Assembly: GCF_042453785.1 (NCBI RefSeq)
Contig: NC_091661.1
Location: 25,783,501 to 25,847,500, forward strand
Reading direction: 5' to 3'
DNA: 64,000 nt
From: Malus domestica
Lineage: Eukaryota > Streptophyta > Magnoliopsida > Rosales > Rosaceae
Numbering within the stretch: the stretch's first letter is position 1; each line of letters begins with the position of its first letter. The position numbers and the translations under genes are program-made. Below, piece by piece: positions 22,529 through 35,349 of this stretch. Under the pieces are notes generated by a model, which was given only the letters and a program-made list of their open reading frames with translations, searched no databases and was not told the origin of the DNA.

Positions 22529-23084
22529 GTGTACGCGCTGAGAAATAAAGCTCGAGTTGCGAACCAGAGAGGCTGAGTTTTTACAAGAAAAAAACTTGCA
22601 AAAAATCTAGCCTCAGCTCTTCCTATTTATTTCGGTTGTACTTGGTCTGGTTCCCCCTTGTTTTTTATATTATTCGGTTAGTGTCGGGGTCTCAATGACA
22701 AGGAACTGTCTGTGTAAGCCGGCTGTTTTGTTCTATATGTTTGGAATTTAAGGCCAAATGGCGCAAAGACTTGAAAGAAATTGTCATAGTCATGACTTGA
22801 TCTCAATTAATTATAAATTTACATATAACAAACAAGGAAAATAAAGATTAACCCAAATAAATGTGACCACAAGGTGAACGACAAACACAATTATTTGAGC
22901 TTTGATTCTCAACTGTAAAAATAATAACCTATTTTTTACGTTGAAATGGTGATAACAAGGTATTACTTAATACGTTAGGTCGTGATCAGCTGCAGCAATC
23001 AGCATTGCTGATGTCCGGCCGGTCGCTCTGTCTAGGAGTCAAGGAGTCATACTTCTACACTTAGTATCAGTCTAGTTACTTAAG
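22529..23084. promoter_or_regulatory. Upstream region of RLK copy 3
   Basis: 22529-22775 is homologous to 23555-23775 next to the clathrin gene. It shares AAATAAAGCTCGAGTT, TTGTACTTGGTCTGGTT-like sequence and GTAAGCCGGCTGTTTTGTTC, so it is a conserved RLK 5' flank/leader. 22790-23084 has no recognisable content. Confidence 0.55.
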
Positions 23085-23790
23085 TCTTCCAAGACGTACG
23101 GAGGATGAAATGATCATCAGGAGAAACAGTTGCATGAGAATAGACCAGATGCTAAGGGCTGGTTTGGTATTGCTTTCCTTTAAAAAAAAGTTGTTGTAAT
23201 AATAAACGGTTGTGTTGTGAGTATAAGCGGCTGTGAAATAAATCAGCAGAGTGTTTGGTAAACTTTTTTGTAAAAGTGCTTTTGGAAGAAAAAAAACAGT
23301 CTAATAGTGGGTCTTTTCATTAAAGAAGCATTGTAGCTCCGTGTGCTTTGAAAAAAAACTAGTTTTCCAAAGTTACAAATAGCAGCTTCAACTTTTTCCT
23401 TTGATTTCAGCTTATTCTCACAGCAGCTTCCAAAATAAGCCATTTTTTTTCAGTTTACCAAACACCTGAAACTCTCACAGCTTTTTTTCATGGATGTTTT
23501 TTTTTAAGGACCTCACTCCCAAACTAGGTCTAACAATGATACCCGATAACACCATGTATGCGCGCTTCGGAATAAAGCTCGAGTTACCAGAGGCTGAGAA
23601 ACTTGCAGAAAATCGAGCCTTAGTTCTTCCTACTTATTTGGGCTGTACTTGGTCTGGTTACCCCTTGCTTTTAATTATATTCGGTTATTTTCGGGGTCTC
23701 GGTGACAAGAACTGCCTGTGTAAGCCGGCTGTTTTGTTCTCTCTGGATTTCAGGCCAAATGGCGCAAAGACCAGGCATGCCGGATCCTGC
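23085..23790 (-). pseudogene. Remnant of another RLK 5' end next to the clathrin light chain gene
   Basis: 23098-23155 matches the RLK copy 3 signal-peptide region (22440-22500). After an interrupting block (about 23156-23530), 23536-23775 matches the RLK leader and proximal promoter (22510-22770). The rest of that RLK gene is gone. The remnant ends about 240 bp upstream of the clathrin light chain ATG. The ancestral arrangement was therefore probably a divergent RLK/clathrin pair, and RLK copy 3 is a duplicate beside it. Confidence 0.7.
23156..23530. mobile_element. Possible hAT-like MITE in the RLK remnant
   Basis: This block interrupts continuous RLK leader homology. It starts near GGGCTGGTTTGGTATTGC and carries, toward its right side, TTTACCAAACACC as an imperfect inverted counterpart, with an internal GTGTTTGGTAAAC. 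Ends of the GTTTGGTA type are common in plant hAT-like MITEs. I could not find an exact 8-bp target duplication. Confidence 0.4.
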
Positions 23791-24033
23791 ATAACTTGCT
23801 CTCAACCGGGCTGGAGGTCAAAGAAAAGGCGACGGTAAATTGATTGTATGTTCGAAAAAGAGATCTTCGGTTATTTCTTGGGCAACATTGCTTTGGGCTG
23901 AACTAATGCAAGCTCAATGGGCCGGCCTAAGCCCAAATCAAAGCCCGCGGATATATCTCCTGCGTAGTTTTTGCCTCTGCGAGCAATTCGCTCGGCAGTT
24001 TCTTGCATGTCAGTACATTTGTTTGACTCGATC

Positions 24034-25990
24034 ATGGCCTCGTTCACTCAGCCCGAAGACGACTCAGTCCCGCCCACCGTGTCAACTCGCCCATTCGACG
24101 ACGACGGTTACCTGGGTTACGACCCCCGACTCCCCTCCCAGCCATTCGACTCCTTCGTCGACACCGAGTCGCTCAAGGACTCCGCCACCGATTCCCCAAT
24201 CTTCCACGGCTCCGCCGCAGGCGATGCTTTCGCCACTCAGCCTGCGTCGGAGGCCTTCTCTCCTCCGTCGATCTACGCCGAATCGAATGGGCAGGGCTTT
24301 GATGGAGGTTTTGGCGTGTCCGACGATCCGATTTTGCCGCCTCCGTTGGAGATGCTGCCCGAGGAGGGCTTCGCTCTCAGAGAATGGAGGAGGTAGGGTT
24401 TCGAATTTCTATTGTTTGCGATTGAACCAATAGTTCTGTATAGCAATTAAATTTTGACTCTTTTGTGCAATTCAGTTGAAAGTTCTTGGTTTTTATTTGG
24501 TTTGGTTTGATCTTTCTGTTGCGCCAAAAATTGCATGCCTGGTCAGCAGTGATTATATTTCTGATATCAACTTGTTAAATTGAATGTTTATCAAAAAAAT
24601 AAAAAATATAGACTTGTTGAAATCTTTATGAATTTAACATGCCGATTGTTTGTATAAGAATGTGGGGCTCAATTCGAAGCGGAAAAGATTCGTGAATCGT
24701 GATTGTTGTCAATGTGTAGTTATTCACTGTCAGAAAATGGTTTTATGTTTGCATTAGAAGGTGGTGGAAAAATAAATGGTTGAATTGTGTGAGGTTGTAA
24801 GGGAGTTATCGTAATCCGAACTTTTGTGACATTCAGGCAGAATGCAATTCAGCTCGAGGAGAAGGAAAGGCGGGAAAAGGAGTTGTTGGTTCAGATAATC
24901 GAGGAAGCAGATGAATTCAAGGTGGGATTCTACCAGAAGAGGAAGATCACATCTGAAAATAACAAGGCTGCTAACAGGGAAAGGGAGAAGGTTAGATCAA
25001 ATTAAATTTTCCGAAAAATATGATTAGCGCTAATTTTTGTTTTTAATAAGATCCTCTGTGTAATAATGTGGATGTCTAACCTCACTGCCTCACTGCCTTA
25101 ATTTTAAGTTTGGCATGCATATTAAGATCCTTTGAGCTGATACTGGTAGGGTATTTATTTCATTCGTTCTTGAATTGCTGGTTCGTTGAATAATTGATCG
25201 AAATTGTTGTCGAACAAGAGCCACAAATTGTTGACGCATAGCTCCCCACATCCACTCGACTTGGTTTTTCATAAATTTTACTGCAGGATCATAACTTTTA
25301 TACCCTCCCTCTACTCGGACTGAACGTATGTGAATTCAATTATGTGATTGTCACAACTGTTTAGGATTTTCTACATAAATCTCAACTGCAATGTTTCCCC
25401 GTTAAGCTTCGTTGTAAAGCAAATATTACTAATACTGGATGTTTGGTCGGGTTAATGATTTCTGAAATCTAGTCTTTTTTTTGGCTAAACATTTTGGAAT
25501 TGAACTTTGTCATACCATTCTGCTTTTCTTCGCCCTTAATATCCATATCAATTTCTCTGGTGTCTAAGTTATGAAGATGCAGAGAGTTAATATGCACTCC
25601 TAACATATGTTTTGAACTTGTACGTTTGGCGTTTCTCAGCTGTTCCTGGCTAATCAAGAGAAGTTTCATGCTGAGGTAGACAAGAACTACTGGAAGGCAA
25701 TTGCTGACCTCATTCCAAATGAGGTGCCGGCTATAGAAAAGAAGAGAGGGAAGAAGGATCAGGAAAAGAAGCCATCCATTCTCGTTGTCCAAGGACCAAA
25801 GCCCGGAAAGCCAACCGAGCTTTCAAGGATGAGGCAGATACTTTTAAAGTTGAAGCACAATACACCTCCCCACCTTAAGCCTTCACCACCGGCCCCAGCT
25901 CCCGCCAAGGATGCAAAACCAAGTACTTCTGCTCCCCCCAAGGCAGCAATTGTCGCAGCTAGCCCCGACGCTGTAGTTGCTGCTTCGTAA
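24034..25990 (+). CDS. CLC: Clathrin light chain
   Basis: Three exons, 24034-24392, 24837-24990 and 25640-25990, join in frame to 287 residues, within the plant range. The N-terminal third is acidic and Pro/Ser/Asp-rich, with [11 protein letters not shown] and FDSFVD. The middle, starting [14 protein letters not shown], is the conserved coiled coil that binds the clathrin heavy-chain leg ([17 protein letters not shown], then [20 protein letters not shown]). The C-terminus is Lys-rich and then Pro/Ala-rich, as in plant clathrin light chains. The protein regulates triskelion assembly on endocytic and trans-Golgi vesicles. The chosen ATG begins [10 protein letters not shown], a family-like start; an upstream in-frame start near 23971 gives no plausible extension. 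The 3' UTR probably reaches about 26180. A fragment of exon 1/intron 1 is duplicated at 7441-7692. Confidence 0.95.
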
Positions 25991-26317
25991 TTTGCCTGGC
26001 GTTCTTTGTTAGGCGTATTTCGTAGAAACTAAATACTTCCATTACAGGGCTGTGGAGTTTTTCTTGTTTAGTAGAACAATTTCCTGAGGGGTTATCCCGT
26101 TCTTAAATTTTGTGTTTCATGTGTACAAATGCGAGTCAGAAGGGAACTAGGACCCCTCCAGATTTTATTAGAATGTTTTTTGGGTGCATGGTGGCAAAAG
26201 TCTCTCAACTTTAGCCCATGTTTGGTACCATATTAGTTTTCTCCTGCCCTCCAACTTAACTCTGTGTTGCATGATTGGTCCTTCTGTCAAATTTGTTTTT
26301 TTACCCGTCAAATTTGT

Positions 26318-28762
26318 CTTCTTACTTGCGGCCAAAGACACCATAGAGTCACGGTGCTGGACCTCCGATCATCCGCGCTGGAAGGTCAGCTATCCCCCCA
26401 CATTGGAAACTTGAGCTTCCTCAGGACATTGCGCCTTGAAAACAATAGCTTCGGCCACACCATTCCTTCAGAAATTGGTCGTTTGTTCCGCCTGCAACAA
26501 ATACGCCTTCACAACAACTCCTTCAACAGCGCTATTCCATCAACATATCGTGTTGCTCCAACCTCCAATACCTTCTCTTATATGGAAACAATCCTAGTGG
26601 CAAACTTCCAACTGAAATTGCCTCATTGTCCCGCCTTCTTTCGGAAATCTTTCTTCTCTCGAGAAGCTTTATCTGGATCACAATAATCTGCATGGAGGTA
26701 TTCCAAATAGCCTTGGCCAGTTGAAGAACTTAGCATATCTTGTATTGGGTACTAATAATTTGAATGGTACCATACCTCCTTCAATATACAACCTCTCTTC
26801 GATCACATATTTTTCCATGCTTATAAACCAACTTTGCGGAACCCTTCCACCTAGCTTGGGCCACACTATATTTCCAAACATCGAAAAGTTTTATTGCCAT
26901 ATGAACCAATTCAGTGGACCGATACCAGTTTCAGTCGCCAATGCCAACCTTATGCGATTTGTGATCTTAGACAACAAGTTTACAGGCAAAGTGCCTAGTT
27001 TGGCAGGCATGTCGAATTTGGTCTGGTTAGGAATCTCGAATAACAGTCTTGGATATAACCAGGAAGGTGACTTGGATTTCCTCTCTTCCCTAGTTAATTG
27101 TACAAATCTACAAATTTTATCAATCAGTGACAATAATTTTGGAGGAGTGCTACCTGAGTCTCTCGGAAATCTCTCAACAACGGTCAAGCAAATGATATTC
27201 GGAAGGAATTGGATGCGCGGAAACATTCCTGTCAGGGTTGGAAATCTCTTCAACTTGGAGGTACCAGCGTTTGATGCAAACCTATTGACAGGAACTATAC
27301 CAAGTTCAGTAGCCATATTGGTTCTCATGTCAAACAAGTTACAAGGCAACATACCGCAAAGTCTCTGAGAATGCAGGAAACTGCTACTTCTGGTTCTTTC
27401 AGAAAAAAATCTTAGCAGTTCGATTCCAAAACAAGTTATTGGTTTATCATCCCTGTCACAAGGTTTGAATCTATCCGGTAACCAACTTACTGGATCCATC
27501 CCCACAGAAGTAGGTAGCTTGGTGAATCTTGATTCCTTGATTGTTTCTGACAACAGGTTATCTGGTGAGATTCCATGAAGCTTAGGGAGTTGTACAAGTT
27601 TGACAACTCTGTATCTGAGTGGAAACTCATTGGGGGTTTCACTTCTGAAATTGTCCTACGGAGATCTCCTTAAAGCAACTGATGGGTTCTCTGCAGCCAA
27701 TTTGATTGGTGCTGGTAGTTTTGGGTCCATATATAAGGGAATACTCGATCAGCATGAAGGAAGAGTTGTTGCAGTGAAAGTACTCAATCTTCAAACTTCA
27801 AGAGCCACCAAAAGTTTCATTGCTGAATGTGAAGCTCTGAGAACCGTTAGGCACCGAAACCTTGTCAAGCTACTGACCGCCTGTTCAAGCATCGATTTTC
27901 AAGGGAATGACTTCAAAGCTTTGGTTTATGATTTCATGGTGAACGGAAGCCTCGAAGAATGGCTGCATAATTCAGCTCAACAGGGTGACAATCGAACCAA
28001 TCTGCAGAAAAATCTGGATCTTATTCAGAGAGTAAACATTGCAATCGACATAGCAAGTGCTCTGGATTATTTGCACAACGGCTCTGACATGCCAATAGTT
28101 CATTGCGATTTAAAGCCGAGCAACATTCTCTTGGATGGTGACATGACTGGATGTGTTGGTGATTTTGGTTTGGCAATGTTCCTCCCAGATGCTTCTCGTC
28201 CATTTACTACACAAGAAAGCTCTTCCAATGCAATAAAAGGCACCATAGGTCCATAGGCTACACTGCCCCAGGTAAATTTTCCTGATATCTTTCTTCTTTG
28301 CTTTAATTTTGTGAAGTCACAGTCAAGACATAACCATGTTATTCTGCATTAAGTTATAGAGTACGGCAGTGGAACCGCAGTGTCAACATATGGCAACGTG
28401 TATAGCTTCAGAATCCTGCTACTGGAGATGTTAACAGGCAAGAGGCGGACTGATGACATGTTTAAAGATGGTCTGGACCTGCACCACTTTGTCTTGACGG
28501 CTCTGCCCGAACGTGTGAAAGAAATATGCGATCCCCGGCTCCTTCACACAGAAGAAAGTGGAATTACTACTGCCACGGACAACAGGGGCGATCTGGGCCA
28601 AGATGATCAAAGGCAAAGAGCTGACTACTGCCACGGACAATAGGAGTTGCTTGTTCTGCAGCAATGCCGAGAGAGCGAATGGACGCGAGCAATGTTGTAG
28701 CTGAATTATGTCGAACAAGGGATGTACTCGTTGGAACCAGAATGCCGAGAGAGCGTCCATGA
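26318..28762 (+). pseudogene. LRR-XII receptor-like kinase pseudogene on the plus strand (RLK copy 4)
   Basis: Begins abruptly in the LRR cap (LTCGQRHHRVTVLDL) with no signal peptide, about 330 bp after the clathrin stop. LRRs follow to about 27600 with frameshifts near 26550-26720 and 27366. At about 27625 the LRR sequence jumps directly to SLGVSLLKLSYGDLLKATDG, so the last LRRs and the transmembrane segment are deleted. Kinase features remain: [21 protein letters not shown] (non-RD) and GDFGLAMF. A short duplication around 28245-28256 (TCCATAGG-like) introduces a stop just before the intron donor at 28271. The second exon (from about 28361) has GNVYSFRILLLEM and a partly duplicated segment (CTACTGCCACGGACAA at about 28568 and 28624) before the [13 protein letters not shown] tail. 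Confidence 0.92.
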
Positions 28763-29563
28763 CCGCGCGGTGTTTGAGTTTGTTTGAGTAATGGATTTAT
28801 GTAGTTACACAGACCTTGCATAATTTTATCACCAGCAGCTTTCCTGCTTCTGCTTACTGAACAATAGTGGTTTCTAGTTACCTAATTATAAAGAGCCATA
28901 ATTTTACAAGTTTTTCTTCTTCTTTCTAACGCATAACTCATAGAGATTTTCGAGTGTGCCGAGAACACGATGAGGTACATCAAGTGTAATAATACAATTG
29001 GTTATAAACTTGAAAAAAATATAATTCAACCAATTGTATTATGACACTTACTGTACCGAACCATAGTCGGCACACTAAAAAATCTCTCCTTAATTGTATA
29101 ATGTCATGTAGTATTCAGCCGCATGTTCCGAACAATCTCTCATTGTTCTGGCTTTTTATGTTGTATATACTTTGTTTACGTTGAGCTTACGTGTAATATT
29201 TGAATGGACCTAATATGCAAGGATTGTGGAACCGAATATACACTTGATTGACTTTTGAAATTATGTAATTCGAATATCCAGATTTCTTAAGGAAAATTGC
29301 AGCTTTCACTACACTCCCAGAAGTAAACATTCTGGTTTTTCAACAGAATATCCGTAGAAAGCGAGCCACGAAAAGCTGTTGGGTACACATCCAGATTTCT
29401 TAATATTACAAATATCATGAAGCACAGAGGGGGAATTTCTGGTCAGGTCTCTCAGAAAATTGGTTTTCTTTTGACTGTCACGATTGTTGGAACCGAAAAT
29501 ATAAAAACAAGAGGTAGATTAGAGATGCAGTTTATGTGGGATGATGGTAGCTCATCCAATCGA
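28763..29563. other. Convergent spacer between RLK copy 4 and the proline-rich gene
   Basis: AT-rich 3' flanks of two convergent units. A small inverted pair CAATTGGTT...AACCAATTG lies around 28997-29035. I see no gene or assignable element. Confidence 0.5.
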
Positions 29564-32500
29564 TTACCTACCACGCACACTGGTTGGAGATCGACCACCT
29601 CTCTCACTGCCATTATCTTCTATTTCGCACCCATCTAAACAAAGGCCATTGTTGTTTACGCTAACTTCGGAGCTCGCATTACTGCTAGTGGCAAGAGGAG
29701 AATCTGAAACACTAATTGTTCTGCTTCGTGCAGGCCCCGATCTCACACTGTACATTGAGGATGCAGGAATATTTGTCATCAACGGTCGTAAATTACCTGG
29801 AATGGATCGCCTTATGTCCTGCAACCAACAGTTGAATCAGGTTAACATTAAATATACCAAACTTGAATAAAATATTTTCTCTAAAGGAAAGTAATTATCG
29901 ACTGCGTAGCAAGCAAACTGGGAGGGAATGTGGGAAAGCCATATGGGGAAGCACACCGGCTCATAAAATATGAGATACTTCCGCAGAGTTAGCATGCACA
30001 ACTTTGCAGGCATTCTAAACCAACTCATGTAGGGATGTAACCGACTCAAAAAATGGAATAATATGCTTACCATGTGGCGTATAGCCATATCAAGGGATTT
30101 CTTTGAGAGTGATCTACCAAAGCCTGAGCTGTCTGGTGAAGCTGACTTGCCGGAGTGGTTACCATGAGGAGAATGTTTGTCCTCTTGCTTTGGTGGTGCC
30201 AGTTTCCGCATATTTATTACCCTCTCGACCATTTTTGTTCCCATTAAAACAGGGCTCACATTGTCATTAACTTTAGAATGTCCACGACTGAATGCAGGAA
30301 CAGAGCTCCCACTGGTATGACTAATGCCATTGGGAGCCCGTCCTCTTGAAGGAGAGCATGATTGCCGTCTTGGCCTTACATTAGGACCAGGCTCAATGGA
30401 AGATGATCGAGAACTGGGTGCTCCGGGCCTACCTCTAGCGGCTGAAAGTGGTCTGTCAGGAAGTGTTGTCCTTAAATTTGGTGGGGCCTCGAGTGAGAAA
30501 CCAGGCATTTCTGAGGGCTTCCATGGTCTGGACTTCACTGTTGGGGACGCACCACGTGATGGCACTGGATTTCTTGCTGCTGTAGGAGCTGGCTTGGAAA
30601 CTGAAAGTGAGGGCTTTGATGGAGGAGCGGATATACTAGGTGTAATGGATGGCATGGACGGTCGTCGAGTTGGTGTTGATGCTCTTGATGCAGATTTGGA
30701 TGGGGGTACAGTGGGTCTGGAAGTTGGTGTTGAAGATCTTGCAGTAGACCTTGACGGTGTAGAGGATCTTGAGGGAACTGTAGATTTAGTTGCAGGAGCT
30801 GTCGATCTATTCGTAGGAGTTGTCGATCTCATTGCAGGAGTTGTTGATCTATTTGCAGGAGTTGTCGATCTCTTTGCAGGAGTTGTCGATCTATTTGCAG
30901 GAGTTGTCGATCTAGTTGTGGGAACCGTAGACTTAGGTGCAGAATTTATGGACTTGTTTAACGGCAAGGTTGCTCGAGAAGTAGGTGTTGATGATCTTGA
31001 AGGTCTAGGTGCTGAAGGCAATGTGGGTCGTCCAGTTGGTGTTGCAGGTCTTGATCCTGGACCACCAGACGATGAAGGCCTCCGGGTCCCTGAACTCGAA
31101 GAACTTAGCCCAGGGGAAGAAGTTGATTGTCTGGACACTAAGCTGCTCCTAGCAGCAGGCTCTGGCTGGGGGTTTGCTAACTATGACACAATGAAGAAAT
31201 GACTAAGAATACTACATTAAACTCAAGCACAATTAGAATTTAAAACTCAAAAGTCATAAACTGAAAACCACCACGTAATTTATCCTTTTTATAGAGACTC
31301 ATAAAGGAGGGAAGCAGCATCTTCTATGAATTACTACATTCTAAGCTCAATAGTTGTTGAATCTTTTCTACGTTCAATGCTATCTATAAGTTGTTTTCTC
31401 TTAAATGCAGTTTCTAAGTTAAGCAACGAAGAGTTTGAGAGATGAGAATGAATGACAATAATTCAGATGTTCATATAACTACCAATTAAGCGCCATATAC
31501 CAAGGATATCTTTTGCAACTTTTCTGCTTCCTAATGTAACCCTTGTTCTGCAAGATTAACAGCACTCCAACATAACTATTACTTGGCAGAGAAAATAGGA
31601 GATTCCTCAAAATCAATTATCATAATGAAACGGGTGGCTTCTGCTTTAAAGAGGACTATCAACTCCCTTTCACATACTATAAATAAATTACAACCTGATC
31701 AGATGTAGAACTGCAACCCAGTTGAAAAGGAAATTCTTACTCTAGATTTCAGTGCAGTGGGACGAGCCTTTGGGGTTCCATGCTGACTCATTACGGTCTT
31801 ATGTGATTCCAACTCCAATGAAGGAAAAAGAGGAGTCCCGGGTGGAGTTAAAAGCCTGAAAGGAGAATAAAATAATTAATACCAACTTAGACAAAACTTA
31901 TCAGTACCTAATAGCATCTACGCTAGACTGAAATTTAATATGCATTTTATGATGAACGCTGTACAGACTTATTTCGTAAAAACACTTCGATTGCCATGCT
32001 TTCCTTTGTCAGAAATTTCTACCCCCTACACTGCATAGGCATGCAAAACTTCTAATGCTAAAATATGGTATTAGAAGCAAAACAAAGGGGAGGCAGGCAG
32101 GTTTAGGCCACCTTGAAAATTACCATCACACATGTAATCAGCAGAAATGCACTCCATCGATTATATCATGAGTGTATTATTATACTCTTGTACTTTATCC
32201 AGACACTTTGCAATCCAAAATATTTCATAAGATACGCGTAACTGGAACAAAATCTTCAAACATCTTAACATTTAAGGATATGGTTAACCTGATTTAAAAG
32301 TTCCATAACACGCAGGACAAATTTCGGAATCATAAGCACACAAAGGTAAAACAAATTCTGGCATTACCAATCATAATCGTTCTTGTCATTCTCAGAATTG
32401 AGGAAATCATCAGCGCCAGTCTTGCGTGGAGGTGCCGGCGTTGATGAGGAAATACTGAAAATGGGAGAAGTTCCGGGTTTCGCCCCTGCTATGTCAAAGT

Positions 32501-32874
32501 TACCATATCAGACGCAACCTTAGTAACAATATCAATGCACAAAATAAGAAACATTTCTAAACAAATTTAACATCCAAATTCAGTTTAAACTATTTTAGCA
32601 TCGATTCAAGCAAAGAAGCATATTACAGATTAAGAATTCGAAATTCGAAATCCTCTACATTGCACTTGAAAATTAAAATCTTTATACCTAATGGTGAATC
32701 GAACTCTTCGGAGCTGTTGAGAAGAAGATCGTTCCGTTCCTTCTCGCGCTTCTTCATCTCTAGGAACAAAGCGAGCTCTTCTTCCTTCTCCTTCATCACC
32801 GAGGCTCTGAGCTGCTGCCTCTGCTTAATCATCGCTTGCATTTGCGAGTCCTGAGCCCTAAAACTCCGATTCAT
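29564..32874 (-). CDS. Basic proline-rich protein, putative microtubule-associated
   Basis: Five exons on the minus strand: 32874-32688, 32488-32368, 31855-31741, 31180-30071 and 29818-29564. They join in frame to 595 residues with GT-AG introns. The start MNRSFRAQDSQMQAMIKQRQ is followed by a charged coiled-coil-like segment (EKEEELALFLEMKKREKER). Next come short blocks DFLNSENDKNDYDW and LTPPGTPLFPS. The large fourth exon is a Ser/Thr/Pro/Arg-rich basic domain with STTPANR heptads and SPSRGRAPNG. The C-terminus has SIPGNLRPLMTNIPASSMYS. Plant proteins of this layout are often auto-named endochitinase A-like or FLO11-like; Arabidopsis BPP proteins of similar composition bind microtubules. 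No catalytic domain is visible. Function by family resemblance only. Confidence 0.85.
30792..30917. repeat. Coding minisatellite, six 21-bp units
   Basis: Six imperfect direct repeats of a 21-bp unit (minus-strand sense: about seven codons of the form RSTTPAN/K/M) lie in exon 4 of the proline-rich gene. The 21-bp period preserves frame, so unit number can vary without disrupting the protein. Confidence 0.9.
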
Positions 32875-35349
32875 CGCTATAAACGCAAAGTCCACCGATA
32901 ATTTTATAAAATCTAAAACTTAATTTCCAACCACCCGCTCAAGCAACCATTCTCAAAGAAAACGCCACGCAGTCGTAGCCGAAATGAAGATCAACGGCGG
33001 TTAGATCTGAAACCGAGGCCAATCAGTGCACAAATTCGAAGGCTGCGTCGGCATGTCGGCCTCGTTTTCTACCAATCGCCTCCAGAGCTCGTAGGAGTGT
33101 AAGAACGCTGAGAAATATGAAATCTTGGAGAGCCCTCAGCTGTAAGGAACCGGAACCGCCATTGCTGAGGAACGGAGCTCTCGAGTGTAGTGGAAACTAG
33201 ACGAGAAGAGAGGTTGAGCTCGGAGGAACCGCCATTGTTGCGAAACTGAACTCGAGAGGCTGCGGAGGCGAGCGGGAGTTGCGGTGAGAAAGGTCGGAAG
33301 ATCGGAGATTTCACAGTCGATATGGAGAGAGAGTGAGGGGGAAGAGGAGGAGTGGCATTGAATGGTAATTTAGGAGAGGTTTGGAGTCCGAAATCGGGAA
33401 AATGAATGGACGTGCGGACCGTGCAGGTTTTGTTGTCTCTCTCACTTAAAGCCTACGTTTTCAGCCTGTGGGTTTTGGTGGTAGATAATCACGATAATGC
33501 CCTCCTTTTTAATTTTTTAATTTTTTTTTTCGAATTTTGAAGTGGTTGTATTTGCAGTTAAGCCCGTGTATTTTTGTGTAATTTTGATGTATGGCTTCGA
33601 GGATTTTCTTGGTTTGGTGAAGATGAATATTGTGAATCGTACTCCACCTACAAGTAGAAGAAGTCCAGTCATGAGAGCATCTTAATGGTCTTCCTTGTCC
33701 TCGTTGATTTTGTTGTGGCGGTGTTAGGGGTGACGTTTATTTTGTTTTAAACGTCTTCTGGTTGTATTCCCTTTCATCGCTTGTTCTTCGTTGTGCCTAT
33801 GTGGTGTTAGCTTCCTGGTAGGCTTTCTTGTTTCTGTTAGCTTTGTTGCATGGTTTGTTCAAAAAATAATAATAATAATAATAATAATATTGTTTTAATC
33901 TAATAATACAATGTTAGGTATTAGTATTAGCGAGATTGTCTCACTTCTTAAATCTCTTTGTAATCTTCTATATTAGATTCATTGTTTGGATTAGGCTCAT
34001 TGTATGATGATGATTAGGTTTAGCCTAAACGCTAAATCTTATAGATTAAGTTCATTGAATTATTATTAATTTGTGTATTTGTACTCAGTATATATTGAAT
34101 GTTTAAGAATGAATGAAACAACAAGAAATCATTTTCTACCGTTATTCTTACTTCACATAATATTATGTTACCGAATTAGAATGTCACAATGATGGTTTAT
34201 TATGTCCATTTGGATCCTCCTTGCCCGATGCCCTTGTATTGTAGCTTTGGGTATGTGGTCGTATCGATGACCATATGAGAATTCCTCTTGATTAGGTTTA
34301 ATACTATTGTAATTATGGAAATTTCAGTACTCGCATTAATTAAATTGAGAAGCTTCCTTTTATATTTCTTTTCACTAATGTGCAAAAAAAAAAAGTTTTC
34401 TTTAAATACGTGTGACGATTTGAATTTAAAATTTCTAAATTAATTTTTTTGGAATAATGTCTCTCTTTCAGTTTATTTTCTCGAGATAGGTAAAGACATG
34501 AACGCGTTGTAGAAGATTAGGATTGATCAAGGATTGATTAATTAGTAAATTATTCACATTCAATTTTAGATTGTATAATAGGTGTAACTAGCTCTCTTGG
34601 CATAGTGAAGTTTCTCTCTTCGGTCTCATGTAGAATGTTCAGTGAAGATAACGTGAGTAAAAAATTTATTATAGTTCAGACCATTTGCTCCGAAATTAAT
34701 ACTCAAGGTGTATAAAGTTTAAAATCTCAAAATTATGTATTTGCAATTGACGCATGCTTGAGCGCATATCAAGAGGCTAGTAACATGTATAGTGAACTTT
34801 GAAATTTGTATGTATGACCATATAAATACTCCAATTATTTATTTTTGCTGGTTATTCCTTTTTCTCACTGAAATAAAATAAATACAAATAAGAAGGGGAA
34901 AGAAGAGTAATTGCAGTTAAATTCACCACCAATTTGGCAATTTTCTTTAAAATTTTATAATAAAAAAACAAACGAAACTTAATAAAAATAATTTAAAATT
35001 TTTGAATTTTAACAATAAATATAAAATAATAGATAAAATAATAATACCAAAATTAACATTTTAATGTAAAAATATATTTTTTCGACTTTTCTTAAAGTTC
35101 TCAGAAAAACAAAACAAAAGTTTTTGTTTTTTGGTTGAAAAAACAAAACAAAAGTTAGATACACAACTGAAGTAAAGAATTAAAGCCCAATTGAAAATCA
35201 GCCGGCGAGATCAATAGAGAAGAAGGGAGGGTCGTCGTGCTCGTATAGGTGGTTATCGCGCGCCCCGACGTCGTTTGGAAGCTAAAACGCGGTCCAGAAC
35301 CTCCTATGCAGAGGAGGAGCTGAGAGGAGAGAGAGGATCGAATCGGAAA
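32875..35349. promoter_or_regulatory. Divergent intergenic region between the proline-rich gene and ATE
   Basis: The two genes are transcribed away from each other, so this 2.5-kb stretch holds both promoters and 5' leaders. A CT/GA-rich portion at about 33040-33360 is likely the 5' leader of the minus-strand gene. An AAT trinucleotide tract lies at about 33865-33889 and the region 34850-35150 is very A/T-rich. I found no confident TATA box. Confidence 0.55.

Noticed and set aside
30324-31202. 292-codon plus-strand open frame of Gly/Val/Asp-rich repeats
   Set aside because: It is the antisense shadow of exon 4 of the proline-rich gene; the repeats come from the coding minisatellite and GC-rich codons.
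33069-33314. 81-codon minus-strand frame upstream of the proline-rich gene
   Set aside because: It begins with GTG, has no ATG, and lies in the presumed 5' leader; no supported similarity.
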